Positions 7,204-14,588 of a stretch of 21,661 nucleotides of DNA are shown here, piece by piece. Source of the DNA: UBA11606 sp039815945 (lineage in GTDB: Bacteria; Actinomycetota; Acidimicrobiia; Acidimicrobiales; Aldehydirespiratoraceae). Position numbers and translations under genes: made by a program. Location of the stretch: NCBI GenBank assembly GCA_039815945.1, contig JBCBYI010000045.1, positions 1-21,661 of the forward strand, written 5' to 3'. The notes under the pieces were generated by a model that saw only the letters and a program-made list of their open reading frames with translations, had not been told where the DNA came from and ran no database searches. Within the stretch, counting starts at the first letter, position 1, and each line of letters opens with the position of its first letter.

Positions 7204-8522
7204 CGGCGAGTGACCTTCACGGGCATCTTCGAGTAGCCGTGCACGAACGACGAGAAGACCCGCTCCGGTTCGGCGAGCACCTCGATCGTCTCAAAGCGTT
7301 CGAGCATCTCTTCCCAGAGGACCCGCAGCTGGAGCTCGGCGACACGGCTGCCCATGCAGAAGTGGATGCCGTACCCGAACGACAGCTGACGATCGGCGTT
7401 CTCACGCTCGATGTCGAGGACTTCAGGGTTCTCGAAGACGTCTTCGTCCTGGTTGGCCGAGATGTACCACATGAGGATCTGGTCGTCCTTCTTGATCTCC
7501 TTGCCGTTGAGCACCGTGTCCTTGGTGGCGGTGCGGCGCATGTAGGAGAGCGGGGTCTGCCAGCGGATGACCTCGGGAACGAACTTCTCGATGAGCGACG
7601 GATCGGCCTTCAGCTTCTCGAAGTTCTCCGGGTACTTGTGGAGGCCGTAGACGCTGCCGGTCATCGTGTTGCGGGTGGTGTCGTTGCCGCCGACGATCAG
7701 CAACAGCAGGTTGCCGAGATGGTCGAACGCCGACATGTCCTTGGTGTGCTCGCCGTTGGCGAGCATGGTGACGAGATCGAAGCCGCTTCCGCCTCGACGT
7801 TGGTCCCAGAGCTTGGTGAAGTAGTCGACACACTCGAAGAGCTCGTCGATCTTCTGCTGCTGGGTCTCCACGACACCGCCGGGGCCGGGGATGGCGAACA
7901 CGATGTCGGACCAGCGGGTGAGCTTGCGACGATCCTCCATCGGGAAGTCGAACAGGGTCGCCAGCATGAGCGTGGTGAGCTCGATCGAGACGGTGTCGAC
8001 CCAGTCGAACGCCTCGTCCTCGGGGAGCGAATCGAGGAGCGCCGCTGTGCGCTCGCGGATCATTGGTTCGATGTTGCGCAGGTTGCTCGGCGCCGACACG
8101 CCGCGCACCGTCTTGCGCTGCTCGGTGTGGGTGGGCGGATCCATCGCGATGAACGGGGTGAGCTGCTGCGGGAGGGCCTCATCCTCCATCTTGTCGAGCG
8201 ACAGGCCGAGGGTGATGCCGCTGGCCGAGGAGTAGGTCTCCCAGTCGCCGTCGACGGCACGAACGTCGTCGTACTTCGTGACCGACCAGTAGCGGCCGGC
8301 GGTCTCGAGCTCGTTGAAGTGCACCGGATCCTCAGCTCGCAAGCGGGCGAACTGCTCTTGCCAGCGGTCCTCGAGGAACAGGTGCGCGTTGAGGGGATTG
8401 AGGTCTTCGACGGGCACGTCGTGGGCGCCAGGCGCGTCCTTGCCCTTCTCCGCCATCTCCATCTCGGGGGTGACCACGTCGGGGTTGAAGATCTGACGGG
8501 TCTCTTCGGCCATGTCGGTCAT
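7200..8522 (-). CDS. cytochrome P450, CYP153-like (alkane/fatty-acid terminal hydroxylase type)
   Basis: A 440-residue soluble P450 with all class signatures: the I-helix oxygen motif GGNDTT (278-283), ExxR as EVIR (317-320), and the heme loop FGYGIHFCMG with the thiolate ligand Cys389. The stretch LLLIVGGNDTTRN, the RWQTPLSYMRRTA segment (320-332) and the ending FVHGYSKMPVKV are very like CYP153 enzymes. These hydroxylate the terminal carbon of medium-chain alkanes and fatty acids, using a ferredoxin and reductase; neither partner gene is in this window. ATG 8522 follows GAGGAG at 8 bases. The stop overlaps the likely CTG start of the MFS transporter. A short palindrome lies in the promoter. 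Family assignment is from memory of conserved motifs; substrate is inferred. Confidence 0.93.
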   Translation of the reverse strand: MTDMAEETRQIFNPDVVTPEMEMAEKGKDAPGAHDVPVEDLNPLNAHLFLEDRWQEQFARLRAEDPVHFNELETAGRYWSVTKYDDVRAVDGDWETYSSASGITLGLSLDKMEDEALPQQLTPFIAMDPPTHTEQRKTVRGVSAPSNLRNIEPMIRERTAALLDSLPEDEAFDWVDTVSIELTTLMLATLFDFPMEDRRKLTRWSDIVFAIPGPGGVVETQQQKIDELFECVDYFTKLWDQRRGGSGFDLVTMLANGEHTKDMSAFDHLGNLLLLIVGGNDTTRNTMTGSVYGLHKYPENFEKLKADPSLIEKFVPEVIRWQTPLSYMRRTATKDTVLNGKEIKKDDQILMWYISANQDEDVFENPEVLDIERENADRQLSFGYGIHFCMGSRVAELQLRVLWEEMLERFETIEVLAEPERVFSSFVHGYSKMPVKVTRR

Positions 8523-8542
8523 CGGGGGTGCTCCTCGCTCAG

Positions 8543-8557
8543 ACTTACAGTGTAGGC
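8543..8557 (-). promoter_or_regulatory. imperfect 15-bp palindrome upstream of the P450
   Basis: ACTTACA-G-TGTAGGC: 7-base arms around one base, agreeing at five of seven positions, with a perfect TACA-G-TGTA core (8546-8554). It lies 20-35 bases before the P450 ATG and contains a -10-like TACACT on the minus strand; the -35 is weak. The layout fits an operator over the promoter, perhaps for a TetR or GntR protein. It is the only notable element in the 88-base divergent gap between the P450 and the plus-strand F420-type gene. Confidence 0.35.
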
Positions 8558-8610
8558 CTCCCGGGCGGACGGCTGCCAGACACCCCGGGGAGGGGGCTAC
8601 GATCCGCGCC

Positions 8611-9051
8611 ATGACCCCGGAGCGGCTCGACGCCGTTCGCGACGCCCTGGCACGCGACCTCACCATCGACATCGTCACGCTCGGCGCCCGCAGCGGCGAG
8701 TGGCGCACCACCGAGATTTGGTACGTCATCGTCGACGGCCGGATCTACATCTGCGGCACCCCGGCCGCCGGCGACCAAGAACGCGAGTACGCGCCACGCG
8801 ACTGGATGGCGAACCTCAAGGCCCACCCGGAGTTCCGTTTCGTGCTCAAGGAGTCCCTCGTCGAGTCGATCGACGCCCGCGCCACCGTCGTCACCCACCC
8901 CGACGAGCGGCGCCGGGTCTTCAGCGCCGATGTCACCGGCTGGTACCGCCGTCAGACCGGCTCGCTCGACGCCCTCGTCGCCCATGGGCCGATGGTGCGG
9001 GTCGAGTTCCTCGGTCCCGCCGCCGGGCTCGACCTCTCGGAGGCCGGGTGA
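8611..9051 (+). CDS. deazaflavin (F420)-dependent nitroreductase-family protein
   Basis: A 146-residue small split-barrel protein of the DUF385/Ddn type (PF04075). These bind coenzyme F420 or flavin and reduce quinones, nitro compounds or other electrophiles in actinobacteria. The family pattern is clear: IDIVTLGARSGEWRTTEIWYV (19-39), DGRIYICGTP (42-51), then W-M-ANLKAHPEFRF (65-77) and a C-terminal strand VRVEFLG. ATG 8611 is chosen over an upstream ATG (8512) that would lie across the P450 promoter. A GGGGAGGGGG run lies upstream, but rather far. It starts a plus-strand run of three genes; its TGA overlaps the GTG of the next gene as GTGA, so translation is coupled. F420 versus FMN use cannot be told from sequence. 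Confidence 0.82.
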   Translation: MTPERLDAVRDALARDLTIDIVTLGARSGEWRTTEIWYVIVDGRIYICGTPAAGDQEREYAPRDWMANLKAHPEFRFVLKESLVESIDARATVVTHPDERRRVFSADVTGWYRRQTGSLDALVAHGPMVRVEFLGPAAGLDLSEAG

Positions 9052-9914
9052 CGCCGCGCAACGGATTGATCCTCGCGGTCGTCGTGGTGGTCGGCTTCCT
9101 CGCCATCTCGGCGCTGGCCGTGATCCTCGGTGGTGATGACGACGACTTCGACACGCCGCGCCGGACCGATGCCGACGCCCGCACCGACATCGCCTACGGC
9201 GACGATCCTCGCCAACGCTACGACGTGTTCACCCCGGCCACCGGCGACGGCCCGTACCCGACGGTCATCTGGATCCATGGCGGCGGCTGGCGCTTCGGTG
9301 ACAAGGCTGCCGACATGCCGGTCTGGGACTGGACCGACGACGGCTATGCCGTCGTGGCGATCAACCACCGCTATGCGATCGACGGCGCGACGATCGCCGA
9401 CTCGACCGCTGATGCGATCGCCGCGGTCACCCACGTCCTCGATCGGGCCGACGCCTACGCCATCGATGCCGACCGGGTCGGGGTGTACGGCTTCTCGGCC
9501 GGCGGTCATCTCGCTGCGATGGTGGGCCAGGCCGACGTTGGGGTCGCTGCCCTCGTCGTCTCGGGAGCGCCGACCGACTTCGAGCCGATGGTCGACGCGG
9601 ATCGCTCGATCTTCGAGGGCCGGCCGAGCGACGAGGCGGCGACCCTCATCCGCACCCTGCTCGGCTGCCTCGGCGACTGCGCCGAGGAGGTCGCAACGCT
9701 GAGTCCGGCCCGGCTCGCACCGAGCGACGCGCCGGTGCTCGTCGTCCACGGCAGCGCCGACACCTTCGTCGACGTCAGCCAGGCCGAGGCGTACGTGGCT
9801 CGCCTCGAGGCCGACGGGGTGGACGTCGAGTTCGACCGGGTCGAGGGTGGCGGCCACGCCACGCACTCGTCGGCGCGCATCGAGGCGTTCTTCGCCGAAC
9901 ACCTCGCCGGCTGA
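9048..9914 (+). CDS. membrane-anchored or exported esterase/lipase-type alpha/beta hydrolase
   Basis: A 288-residue hydrolase beginning at GTG 9048, inside the stop of the preceding gene. An N-terminal hydrophobic helix (about 7-27, LILAVVVVVGFLAISALAVIL) follows a short basic start, so the enzyme is either anchored facing outward or secreted. After an acidic linker (DDDDFDTPRRTDADA) comes the esterase/lipase domain: HGGGW (77-81) is the oxyanion motif, GFSAGG (148-153) carries Ser150, HGSADTFV gives Asp238, and GGGHATH gives His270. This is the BD-FAE/carboxylesterase pattern. Cys207 and Cys211 could form a disulphide outside the cell. A start at an upstream ATG would read out of the membrane-helix context and is rejected. 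The substrate is probably an ester or acylated small molecule. Confidence 0.85.
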   Translation: MTPRNGLILAVVVVVGFLAISALAVILGGDDDDFDTPRRTDADARTDIAYGDDPRQRYDVFTPATGDGPYPTVIWIHGGGWRFGDKAADMPVWDWTDDGYAVVAINHRYAIDGATIADSTADAIAAVTHVLDRADAYAIDADRVGVYGFSAGGHLAAMVGQADVGVAALVVSGAPTDFEPMVDADRSIFEGRPSDEAATLIRTLLGCLGDCAEEVATLSPARLAPSDAPVLVVHGSADTFVDVSQAEAYVARLEADGVDVEFDRVEGGGHATHSSARIEAFFAEHLAG

Positions 9915-9945
9915 CCGCATCGCCGCGACCCACTACGGTCCCGGC

Positions 9946-10671
9946 ATGGCGACCACCGAGCAGATCATCGACACCGACACCGCCGACGGCCCCATGGCCA
10001 TCGTGCACGCCGCCCCCGAGGGCGGCAGTGCGAAGCGGGTGCTCATCTTCATGGACGCGCCCGGCATCCGGCCGTCGCTGCACCAGTTCGCGGCCAAGCT
10101 GGCCGAGGCCGGCTACGAGGCCGCGATCCCGGACCTGTGGCATCGCCACGGCCGCATGATCGGCTTCGATCCGGTCGACGACGCCGAGACCAACCAGGCC
10201 AACCGGATGAAGATCATGGAGATGCTCGGCACCCTCGATGACGGTCAGGTGCAGATGGATCGTGACGCGGCACTGGTGGCGCTCGGATGGGACGAGCCGA
10301 TGGCGACGATGGGCTTCTGCCTCGGCGCCCGCTACGTGCACAAGGCCATGGAGGAACTGCCCGAACGGTTCCCGACCGGTGCGATGTGGCATCCGTCGTT
10401 CCTCACCGACGACACCGACAGCTCCCCGCATCTCAGCGTCGGCTCGATCGGGGACCTGTGGATCGGCATCGGTACCGCCGACCAGGTGCAGTCGATCGAG
10501 ATGCACCAGCGATACTTCGACGCGATCGAGGGGATCGACAACATCACCCTGCGGATCTTCGATGGAGCCGATCACGGCTACACCTGGCCGATCTCGCCGA
10601 ACTACCACGAGGAGGCGGCGACCGTCGGTTGGGCCGCGACCATCGAGATGTTCGAGCGGGTGCTCGGCTAG
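9946..10671 (+). CDS. dienelactone hydrolase family protein
   Basis: A 241-residue cytoplasmic alpha/beta hydrolase of the DLH family (PF01738). The nucleophile elbow is GFCLGA with Cys125 in place of serine, as in true dienelactone hydrolases. Asp179 (IGTADQ) and His210 (GADHGYTW) complete the Cys-Asp-His triad, at nearly the positions of the Pseudomonas enzyme. Family members open lactone rings in aromatic degradation, although many act on other lactones or esters. It follows the esterase by 31 bases in the same direction. Its TAG stop (10669-10671) overlaps the TAG of the convergent monooxygenase gene, both lying in CTAG. With a lactone-forming Baeyer-Villiger enzyme next door, a lactone substrate is attractive but unproven. 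Confidence 0.9.
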   Translation: MATTEQIIDTDTADGPMAIVHAAPEGGSAKRVLIFMDAPGIRPSLHQFAAKLAEAGYEAAIPDLWHRHGRMIGFDPVDDAETNQANRMKIMEMLGTLDDGQVQMDRDAALVALGWDEPMATMGFCLGARYVHKAMEELPERFPTGAMWHPSFLTDDTDSSPHLSVGSIGDLWIGIGTADQVQSIEMHQRYFDAIEGIDNITLRIFDGADHGYTWPISPNYHEEAATVGWAATIEMFERVLG

Positions 10672-12125
10672 TCGAAGATCATCACCCCGTCGTCGACGGG
10701 GTCCTTGCCGATCAGCTTGATGTCCTTGCTCACCGACTGGGTGTTGAGCCATGGCGCACGGTCGCCCTGCTTGGGCAGCATGGGCATCATCCGTTGCATG
10801 TAGCCGGCGGGGAAGTCGGCGATGAAGGGCCGCCGCGGCATGTCAGCGTCGCTCGGGCGGAGCCGTGGGGTCGCGGTGTCGGTGCCGGTGTCGCGCATGT
10901 GGTTGAGCAGGCGGCAGCCGTACTCGACGACGAGATCAGCCCGCAGGGTCCACGACGCATTGATGAAGCCGAACACCGAGATCAGGTTGGGGATCTCGGA
11001 GTACCCGAGGCCCTTGTAGGTCCAGAGTTCGGAGAAGTCGATCTTCTCGCCGTCGATATCGAGATCCATCTCGCCGATGGTCACCAGGTTGAGGCCGGTG
11101 GCGGTGACGATGATGTCGGCGTCGACGTGGGTGCCGGAATCGAGCTGGATGCCGGTCTCGGTGAATCGCTCGATCGTGTCGGTGACGACGTCGGCCTTGC
11201 CGGCGACGATCGCCTCGAACAGGTCGGCGTCGGGCACGAGACACACCCGCTGGTCCCACGGGTTGTACGACGGTGTGAAGTGGGCGTCGATCTGATCCTG
11301 GGGCAGGTGCTTGGCGAGCTCCTTGAGCAGGCGCTGGCGGATGCGGTCGGGGTTGGTGCGGGTCTGGCGGTAGACGAACTCGCCGAGCCGACGGTTCTTC
11401 TGCCGGGTGAGTTCGAAGGCGAGGCCATTGGGCAGGACCTTGCGCAACGCGTTCGCGATCGGATCCTCTGACGGCGCGGACACGACCCAGGTGGGCGTGC
11501 GCTGGACCATGGTGACGTGCTCGGCGCGATCCGTCATCGCGGGCACGAGGGTCACCGCGGTGGCACCCGAGCCAATCACCGCCACGTGCTTGCCCGCGTA
11601 GTCGAGATCCTCGGGCCACTCCTGAGGGTGGATGATCTCGCCGGCGAAGTCGTCGGCTCCGACGAACTCGGGCTTGAACCCGCCTCGGTAGGAGTAGTAG
11701 CCGGTGCACATGAAGACGAAGTTCGCCGTCATCGTGAACGTCTCGTCGCCGTGGTCGACCGTGAGCGTCCATCGACGGTCGGCGGTCGACCAGCTCGCGC
11801 TCGAGATGCGGTGATCGAACCGGATCTTGTCGCGGATGCCGAACTCGTCGACCGTCTCGTTGAGGTAGGCGAGGATCGAGGGCCCGTCGGCGATGGCCTT
11901 CGCGTCGGTCCACGGCTTGAACTTGAATCCGAGCGTGTACATGTCGCTGTCGGAGCGAACGCCGGGGTAACGGAAGAGATCCCACGTACCGCCGAGGGTC
12001 GGGCGCCCCTCGAGGACGGCGAACTCACGGTCCGGGCTCATGGTCTGCAAGTGGTACGCCGCGGAGATGCCGGAGATGCCGGCGCCGACGACGACGACGT
12101 CGAGGTGCTCGGGGGAGTCGCTCAT
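10668..12125 (-). CDS. EthA-like flavin monooxygenase (type I Baeyer-Villiger family)
   Basis: A 485-residue FAD- and NADPH-dependent monooxygenase. It inserts oxygen next to a carbonyl (ketone to ester or lactone) or oxidises sulphur in thioamides. Motifs: FAD-binding GAGISG (14-19), GGTWDLFRYPGVRSDSDMYT (45-64), the Baeyer-Villiger fingerprint F-x-G-x3-H-x3-W-P from Phe160 to Pro171, and the second nucleotide site GSGATA (185-190). Segments such as YNPWDQR, VVTDTIERFT and ITATGLNL closely match mycobacterial EthA, and the length is the same as EthA (about 490). ATG 12125 (MSDSPEH) sits 10 bases after the siderophore-interacting-protein gene, so the two form an operon. The substrate cannot be told. 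Confidence 0.93.
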   Translation of the reverse strand: MSDSPEHLDVVVVGAGISGISAAYHLQTMSPDREFAVLEGRPTLGGTWDLFRYPGVRSDSDMYTLGFKFKPWTDAKAIADGPSILAYLNETVDEFGIRDKIRFDHRISSASWSTADRRWTLTVDHGDETFTMTANFVFMCTGYYSYRGGFKPEFVGADDFAGEIIHPQEWPEDLDYAGKHVAVIGSGATAVTLVPAMTDRAEHVTMVQRTPTWVVSAPSEDPIANALRKVLPNGLAFELTRQKNRRLGEFVYRQTRTNPDRIRQRLLKELAKHLPQDQIDAHFTPSYNPWDQRVCLVPDADLFEAIVAGKADVVTDTIERFTETGIQLDSGTHVDADIIVTATGLNLVTIGEMDLDIDGEKIDFSELWTYKGLGYSEIPNLISVFGFINASWTLRADLVVEYGCRLLNHMRDTGTDTATPRLRPSDADMPRRPFIADFPAGYMQRMMPMLPKQGDRAPWLNTQSVSKDIKLIGKDPVDDGVMIFD

Positions 12126-12135
12126 GGCGCGCACC

Positions 12136-12909
12136 CTAGGCGGGGGTCCGCGGCACCTTCCAATACCCGCGGATCGTTGTGTGCGCCCGGGGCATGTCTC
12201 GATCGTCGAACAGATGCTTGCGGATCGCCTGGACCGCCGCGGCCTCGCCAGCCGCCCAGACCCGGGTACCGGGATCGATGGTCGCGTCAGCGACCGCCCC
12301 GCGCAGCGAGGCGCCGGGCCGATCGCCATCGATGGCGTCGTGCCACGTGACCGTCGCCGCCGGATGCGATGGAAGCCGAAGTCGGGCGTCGGGATGCTCG
12401 ACCTCGAGATGGACCTCGACCTCGATCGAGGCGGGGATCACGCCGAGCAGCTGTTCGATCGCCGGGATGGCGGTCTCGTCGCCGAGCAGGACGTAGCGCT
12501 CGGCCGACTCGTCGATCGTCTCGCCCCGACCGGGCCCCGACACCGCGCAGGGATCGCCCGGTTCGGCGGTCTCGGACCAGTCCGAGATCGCGCCGCCCGG
12601 ATGGCGGACGATGTCGATCGTGAGCTCGTCTTCGTCGAGGGCCACGGGCGTGAAGGTGCGCAGGGCCGGGCGGCGTTGGTCGGCGAGGAGGAACTCGTTG
12701 CCGTTCCACGTGGGCAGTTCGAACGCCTCGCCGGGCCACGGCACCAGCAGCCGCACGCTCGCCGCGGGTTCGGGGAGTTCGAGCCCGTCGAGCTCGGGGC
12801 CGCCCACGACGACCCGCATCATCCGGATCGAGCGCGGCTCGGTGCGCAGGACGGAGAGACGGCGCAGCGGCGGGGGTTCACGGCGGAGACGGGTGGGGGC
12901 GTCGCTCAT
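12136..12909 (-). CDS. siderophore-interacting flavoprotein (ferric reductase-like)
   Basis: A 257-residue FAD/NAD(P)H reductase of the siderophore-interacting protein family (FAD-binding_9 plus SIP domains; ViuB/YqjH-like), which releases iron from ferric siderophores. The flavin motif RPALRTFTPV (80-89), HPGGAISDW (103-111), the GDETAIPA turn (143-150), the nucleotide-site WAAGEAAAV (218-226) and the family-typical ending RGYWK (247-251) are all present and in order. ATG 12909 follows AGGAT at about 6-7 bases. It is the first gene of a two-gene operon with the EthA-like monooxygenase and is divergent from heliorhodopsin across 76 bases. No siderophore synthesis or uptake gene is visible, so a role as a general flavin reductase is possible. 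Confidence 0.9.
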   Translation of the reverse strand: MSDAPTRLRREPPPLRRLSVLRTEPRSIRMMRVVVGGPELDGLELPEPAASVRLLVPWPGEAFELPTWNGNEFLLADQRRPALRTFTPVALDEDELTIDIVRHPGGAISDWSETAEPGDPCAVSGPGRGETIDESAERYVLLGDETAIPAIEQLLGVIPASIEVEVHLEVEHPDARLRLPSHPAATVTWHDAIDGDRPGASLRGAVADATIDPGTRVWAAGEAAAVQAIRKHLFDDRDMPRAHTTIRGYWKVPRTPA

Positions 12910-12922
12910 CGGGTGATCCTGC

Positions 12923-12948
12923 CACGCCGGTCCCGCCTACCGGGCGTG
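12923..12948. promoter_or_regulatory. bulged inverted repeat in the divergent SIP/heliorhodopsin gap
   Basis: CACGCCGGT (12923-12931) and ACCGGGCGTG (12939-12948) are complementary apart from one extra G, separated by 7 bases. The element sits in the middle of the 76-base gap that must hold both promoters. I find no convincing -35/-10 pair for either gene in this GC-rich gap. It could be an operator or a chance GC palindrome. Confidence 0.3.
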
Positions 12949-12985
12949 ACGCATCCGGTCGCGCGCCGCCGCCCGTAGAGGGGGC

Positions 12986-13786
12986 ATGGCCAGCATCACC
13001 GCGCCCCCCGACACGCCCGTCGTCTCCGACGACCGCATCGACCGCCTCCGACGGTTCAACCTGGTCATGGGGCTGATCCATCTGGCCTCGGGCGCCTTCA
13101 TGTTGTTCGTCAGCAACGACTTCTCGCTGCCGGTCACCTCGTTCGCCACCAACGGACCGCCCGGCACGCCGCTCGCGGAGGGCGAGGTCGTCGAGGCGTT
13201 CTCGTACCCGCTCGCGGTCGGCACGGCCGGCTTCTTGCTGCTGTCCGCCGTCGCCCACCTCTACGTGGCCACGATCGGGTTCTCGTTCTACGCGAGTGAG
13301 CTGCGGGCCGGTCGCAACCGCATCCGCTGGGTCGAGTACTCGGCGTCGTCGACGCTCATGATCGTATTGATCGCCTCGGTGGTCGGCATCTACGACGCCG
13401 GCGCGCTGATCGCGATCGCCGGTGCCAACGTCGCCATGATCTTGTTCGGCTGGTTGATGGAGACCATCAATCAGCCGGGTCGCCCGGTGTACTGGTCGCC
13501 GTTCTGGTTCGGCTGCATCGCCGGCATCGCACCATGGAAGGCGGTCACCGCTTCGGTGTGGATCAGCGTCGCCGTCGCCGACGACGGCCCTCCGGGATTC
13601 GTCTACGGCATCCTCGTGACGATCTTCCTCGCCTTCAACTGCTTCGCCGTCAACCAGTGGCTGCAGTACCGCGGCACGGGCCGCTGGGCCGACTACGCCC
13701 ACGGCGAGTCGGTCTACATCTGGCTCAGCCTGATCGCCAAGAGCCTGCTGGCCTGGCAGATCTGGGGCAACACCCTGATCGAGTAG
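12986..13786 (+). CDS. heliorhodopsin
   Basis: A 266-residue seven-helix retinal protein of the heliorhodopsin family. It aligns along its length with my memory of heliorhodopsin 48C12. Matches include NDF-LP near 44-49, NGPPGT (56-61), RWVEYS (114-119), ILFGWL (152-157), PFWFGCIAGI-PW (172-184), PGFVYGI (203-209) and a Lys in SLIAKSLLAWQI (248-259). Lys252 is the retinal Schiff-base lysine, Glu117 the counterion, and His32 and His91 correspond to the conserved internal histidines. Heliorhodopsins sit with the N-terminus inside, generally do not pump ions, and are thought to be light sensors or regulators. ATG 12986 has a GAGGGGG run just upstream. The stop abuts the DUF169 stop with no base between. 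No retinal-synthesis gene is visible. Confidence 0.96.
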   Translation: MASITAPPDTPVVSDDRIDRLRRFNLVMGLIHLASGAFMLFVSNDFSLPVTSFATNGPPGTPLAEGEVVEAFSYPLAVGTAGFLLLSAVAHLYVATIGFSFYASELRAGRNRIRWVEYSASSTLMIVLIASVVGIYDAGALIAIAGANVAMILFGWLMETINQPGRPVYWSPFWFGCIAGIAPWKAVTASVWISVAVADDGPPGFVYGILVTIFLAFNCFAVNQWLQYRGTGRWADYAHGESVYIWLSLIAKSLLAWQIWGNTLIE

Positions 13787-14584
13787 TCAGCCGTAGCTGA
13801 CCCCGAGGCCAGCACGAGCGTCGCTCTGGATCCCGTAGGGCGGGATCGGGTAGCGGAGTCCGTTGCCGCTCAACGCCTCCATGCCGGCGATCGCCTTGAC
13901 GAGGTCGGTGGGCCGCAGCGCCATCAGGAGTTCGTCGTCGGGCACCCCGCCGTAGCGACGCTCGGCGTAGCAGGGGATCGACAGGCTCGGCTCGCCCGTG
14001 GCGAGGGCCCGGCCCCAGCTGTCGGCGCACGCCGATTCCCCCACACAGCCCCAGTCGAGCTTCTTGTAGCCCGCCCACTGCAGCCCGTTGATCAGCAGGA
14101 TCATCTGCGCCGGGTTCGCGTAGACGAGGCAGATGTCGGGCGGGTCGAGGCGCCCGGTCGCGAGCGGCGACACCGCCATCGCCGCGTAGGCGCCGATCGG
14201 CACAACGTCCATCGCCGCCTGGTGGGCGGCGGCGTCGTCCTCGGTCTCGAACCAGACGCCCGCCATGTGGCGACCGGAGTACCACTCGTCGTCCTGGGCT
14301 CCGAGGCCGAGCACGGCCTGGCACTGGCTGCCGACGAGATCGGCGCCGGTGATGCCGACGGTCCAGTTCAGGCGCGACGCCATCGACACGATCTGGTCGG
14401 CGGTGTGGATGGCGGACGGGCGGCGGATCCGATGGATCGCCTCCATCTCCTCGACCGTCTCGAACAGCTTCATGCCGATCGGGGTGGTGCGGATCCGGAG
14501 CAGTGTGTCGAGCCGGGCGAGGGTGGCCGGCCAGTCGACGGGGCCGTCGGGATCGGAGGTGCGGATGGAGACGGGCTGGCTCAT
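13787..14584 (-). CDS. DUF169 family protein
   Basis: A 265-residue protein of the DUF169 family (COG2043), whose biochemical role is not established. Family features are TPIGMKLF near 34-41, the GCVGESAC cysteine-containing segment (179-186), and SIPCYAERRYGG (202-213). There are five cysteines (88, 152, 180, 186, 205); Cys180, Cys186 and Cys205 fall in the conserved blocks and could bind a metal or cluster, which is inference. No membrane segment. It begins 4 bases after the stop of the enoyl-CoA hydratase-like gene, so the pair is an operon. It converges on heliorhodopsin with zero spacing. Confidence 0.85.
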   Translation of the reverse strand: MSQPVSIRTSDPDGPVDWPATLARLDTLLRIRTTPIGMKLFETVEEMEAIHRIRRPSAIHTADQIVSMASRLNWTVGITGADLVGSQCQAVLGLGAQDDEWYSGRHMAGVWFETEDDAAAHQAAMDVVPIGAYAAMAVSPLATGRLDPPDICLVYANPAQMILLINGLQWAGYKKLDWGCVGESACADSWGRALATGEPSLSIPCYAERRYGGVPDDELLMALRPTDLVKAIAGMEALSGNGLRYPIPPYGIQSDARAGLGVSYG

Positions 14585-14588
14585 CGGA

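Noticed and set aside
5902..8555. Long plus-strand open frames opposite the MFS transporter and P450 (444 and 460 codons)
   Set aside because: Arginine-, aspartate- and glycine-rich antisense readings without recognisable domains; the minus-strand genes have clear family motifs.
12063..12082. Short tandem repeat (GGAGATGCC type) at the start of the EthA-like gene
   Set aside because: It encodes the GISGIS part of the conserved FAD-binding motif, so coding constraint explains it.
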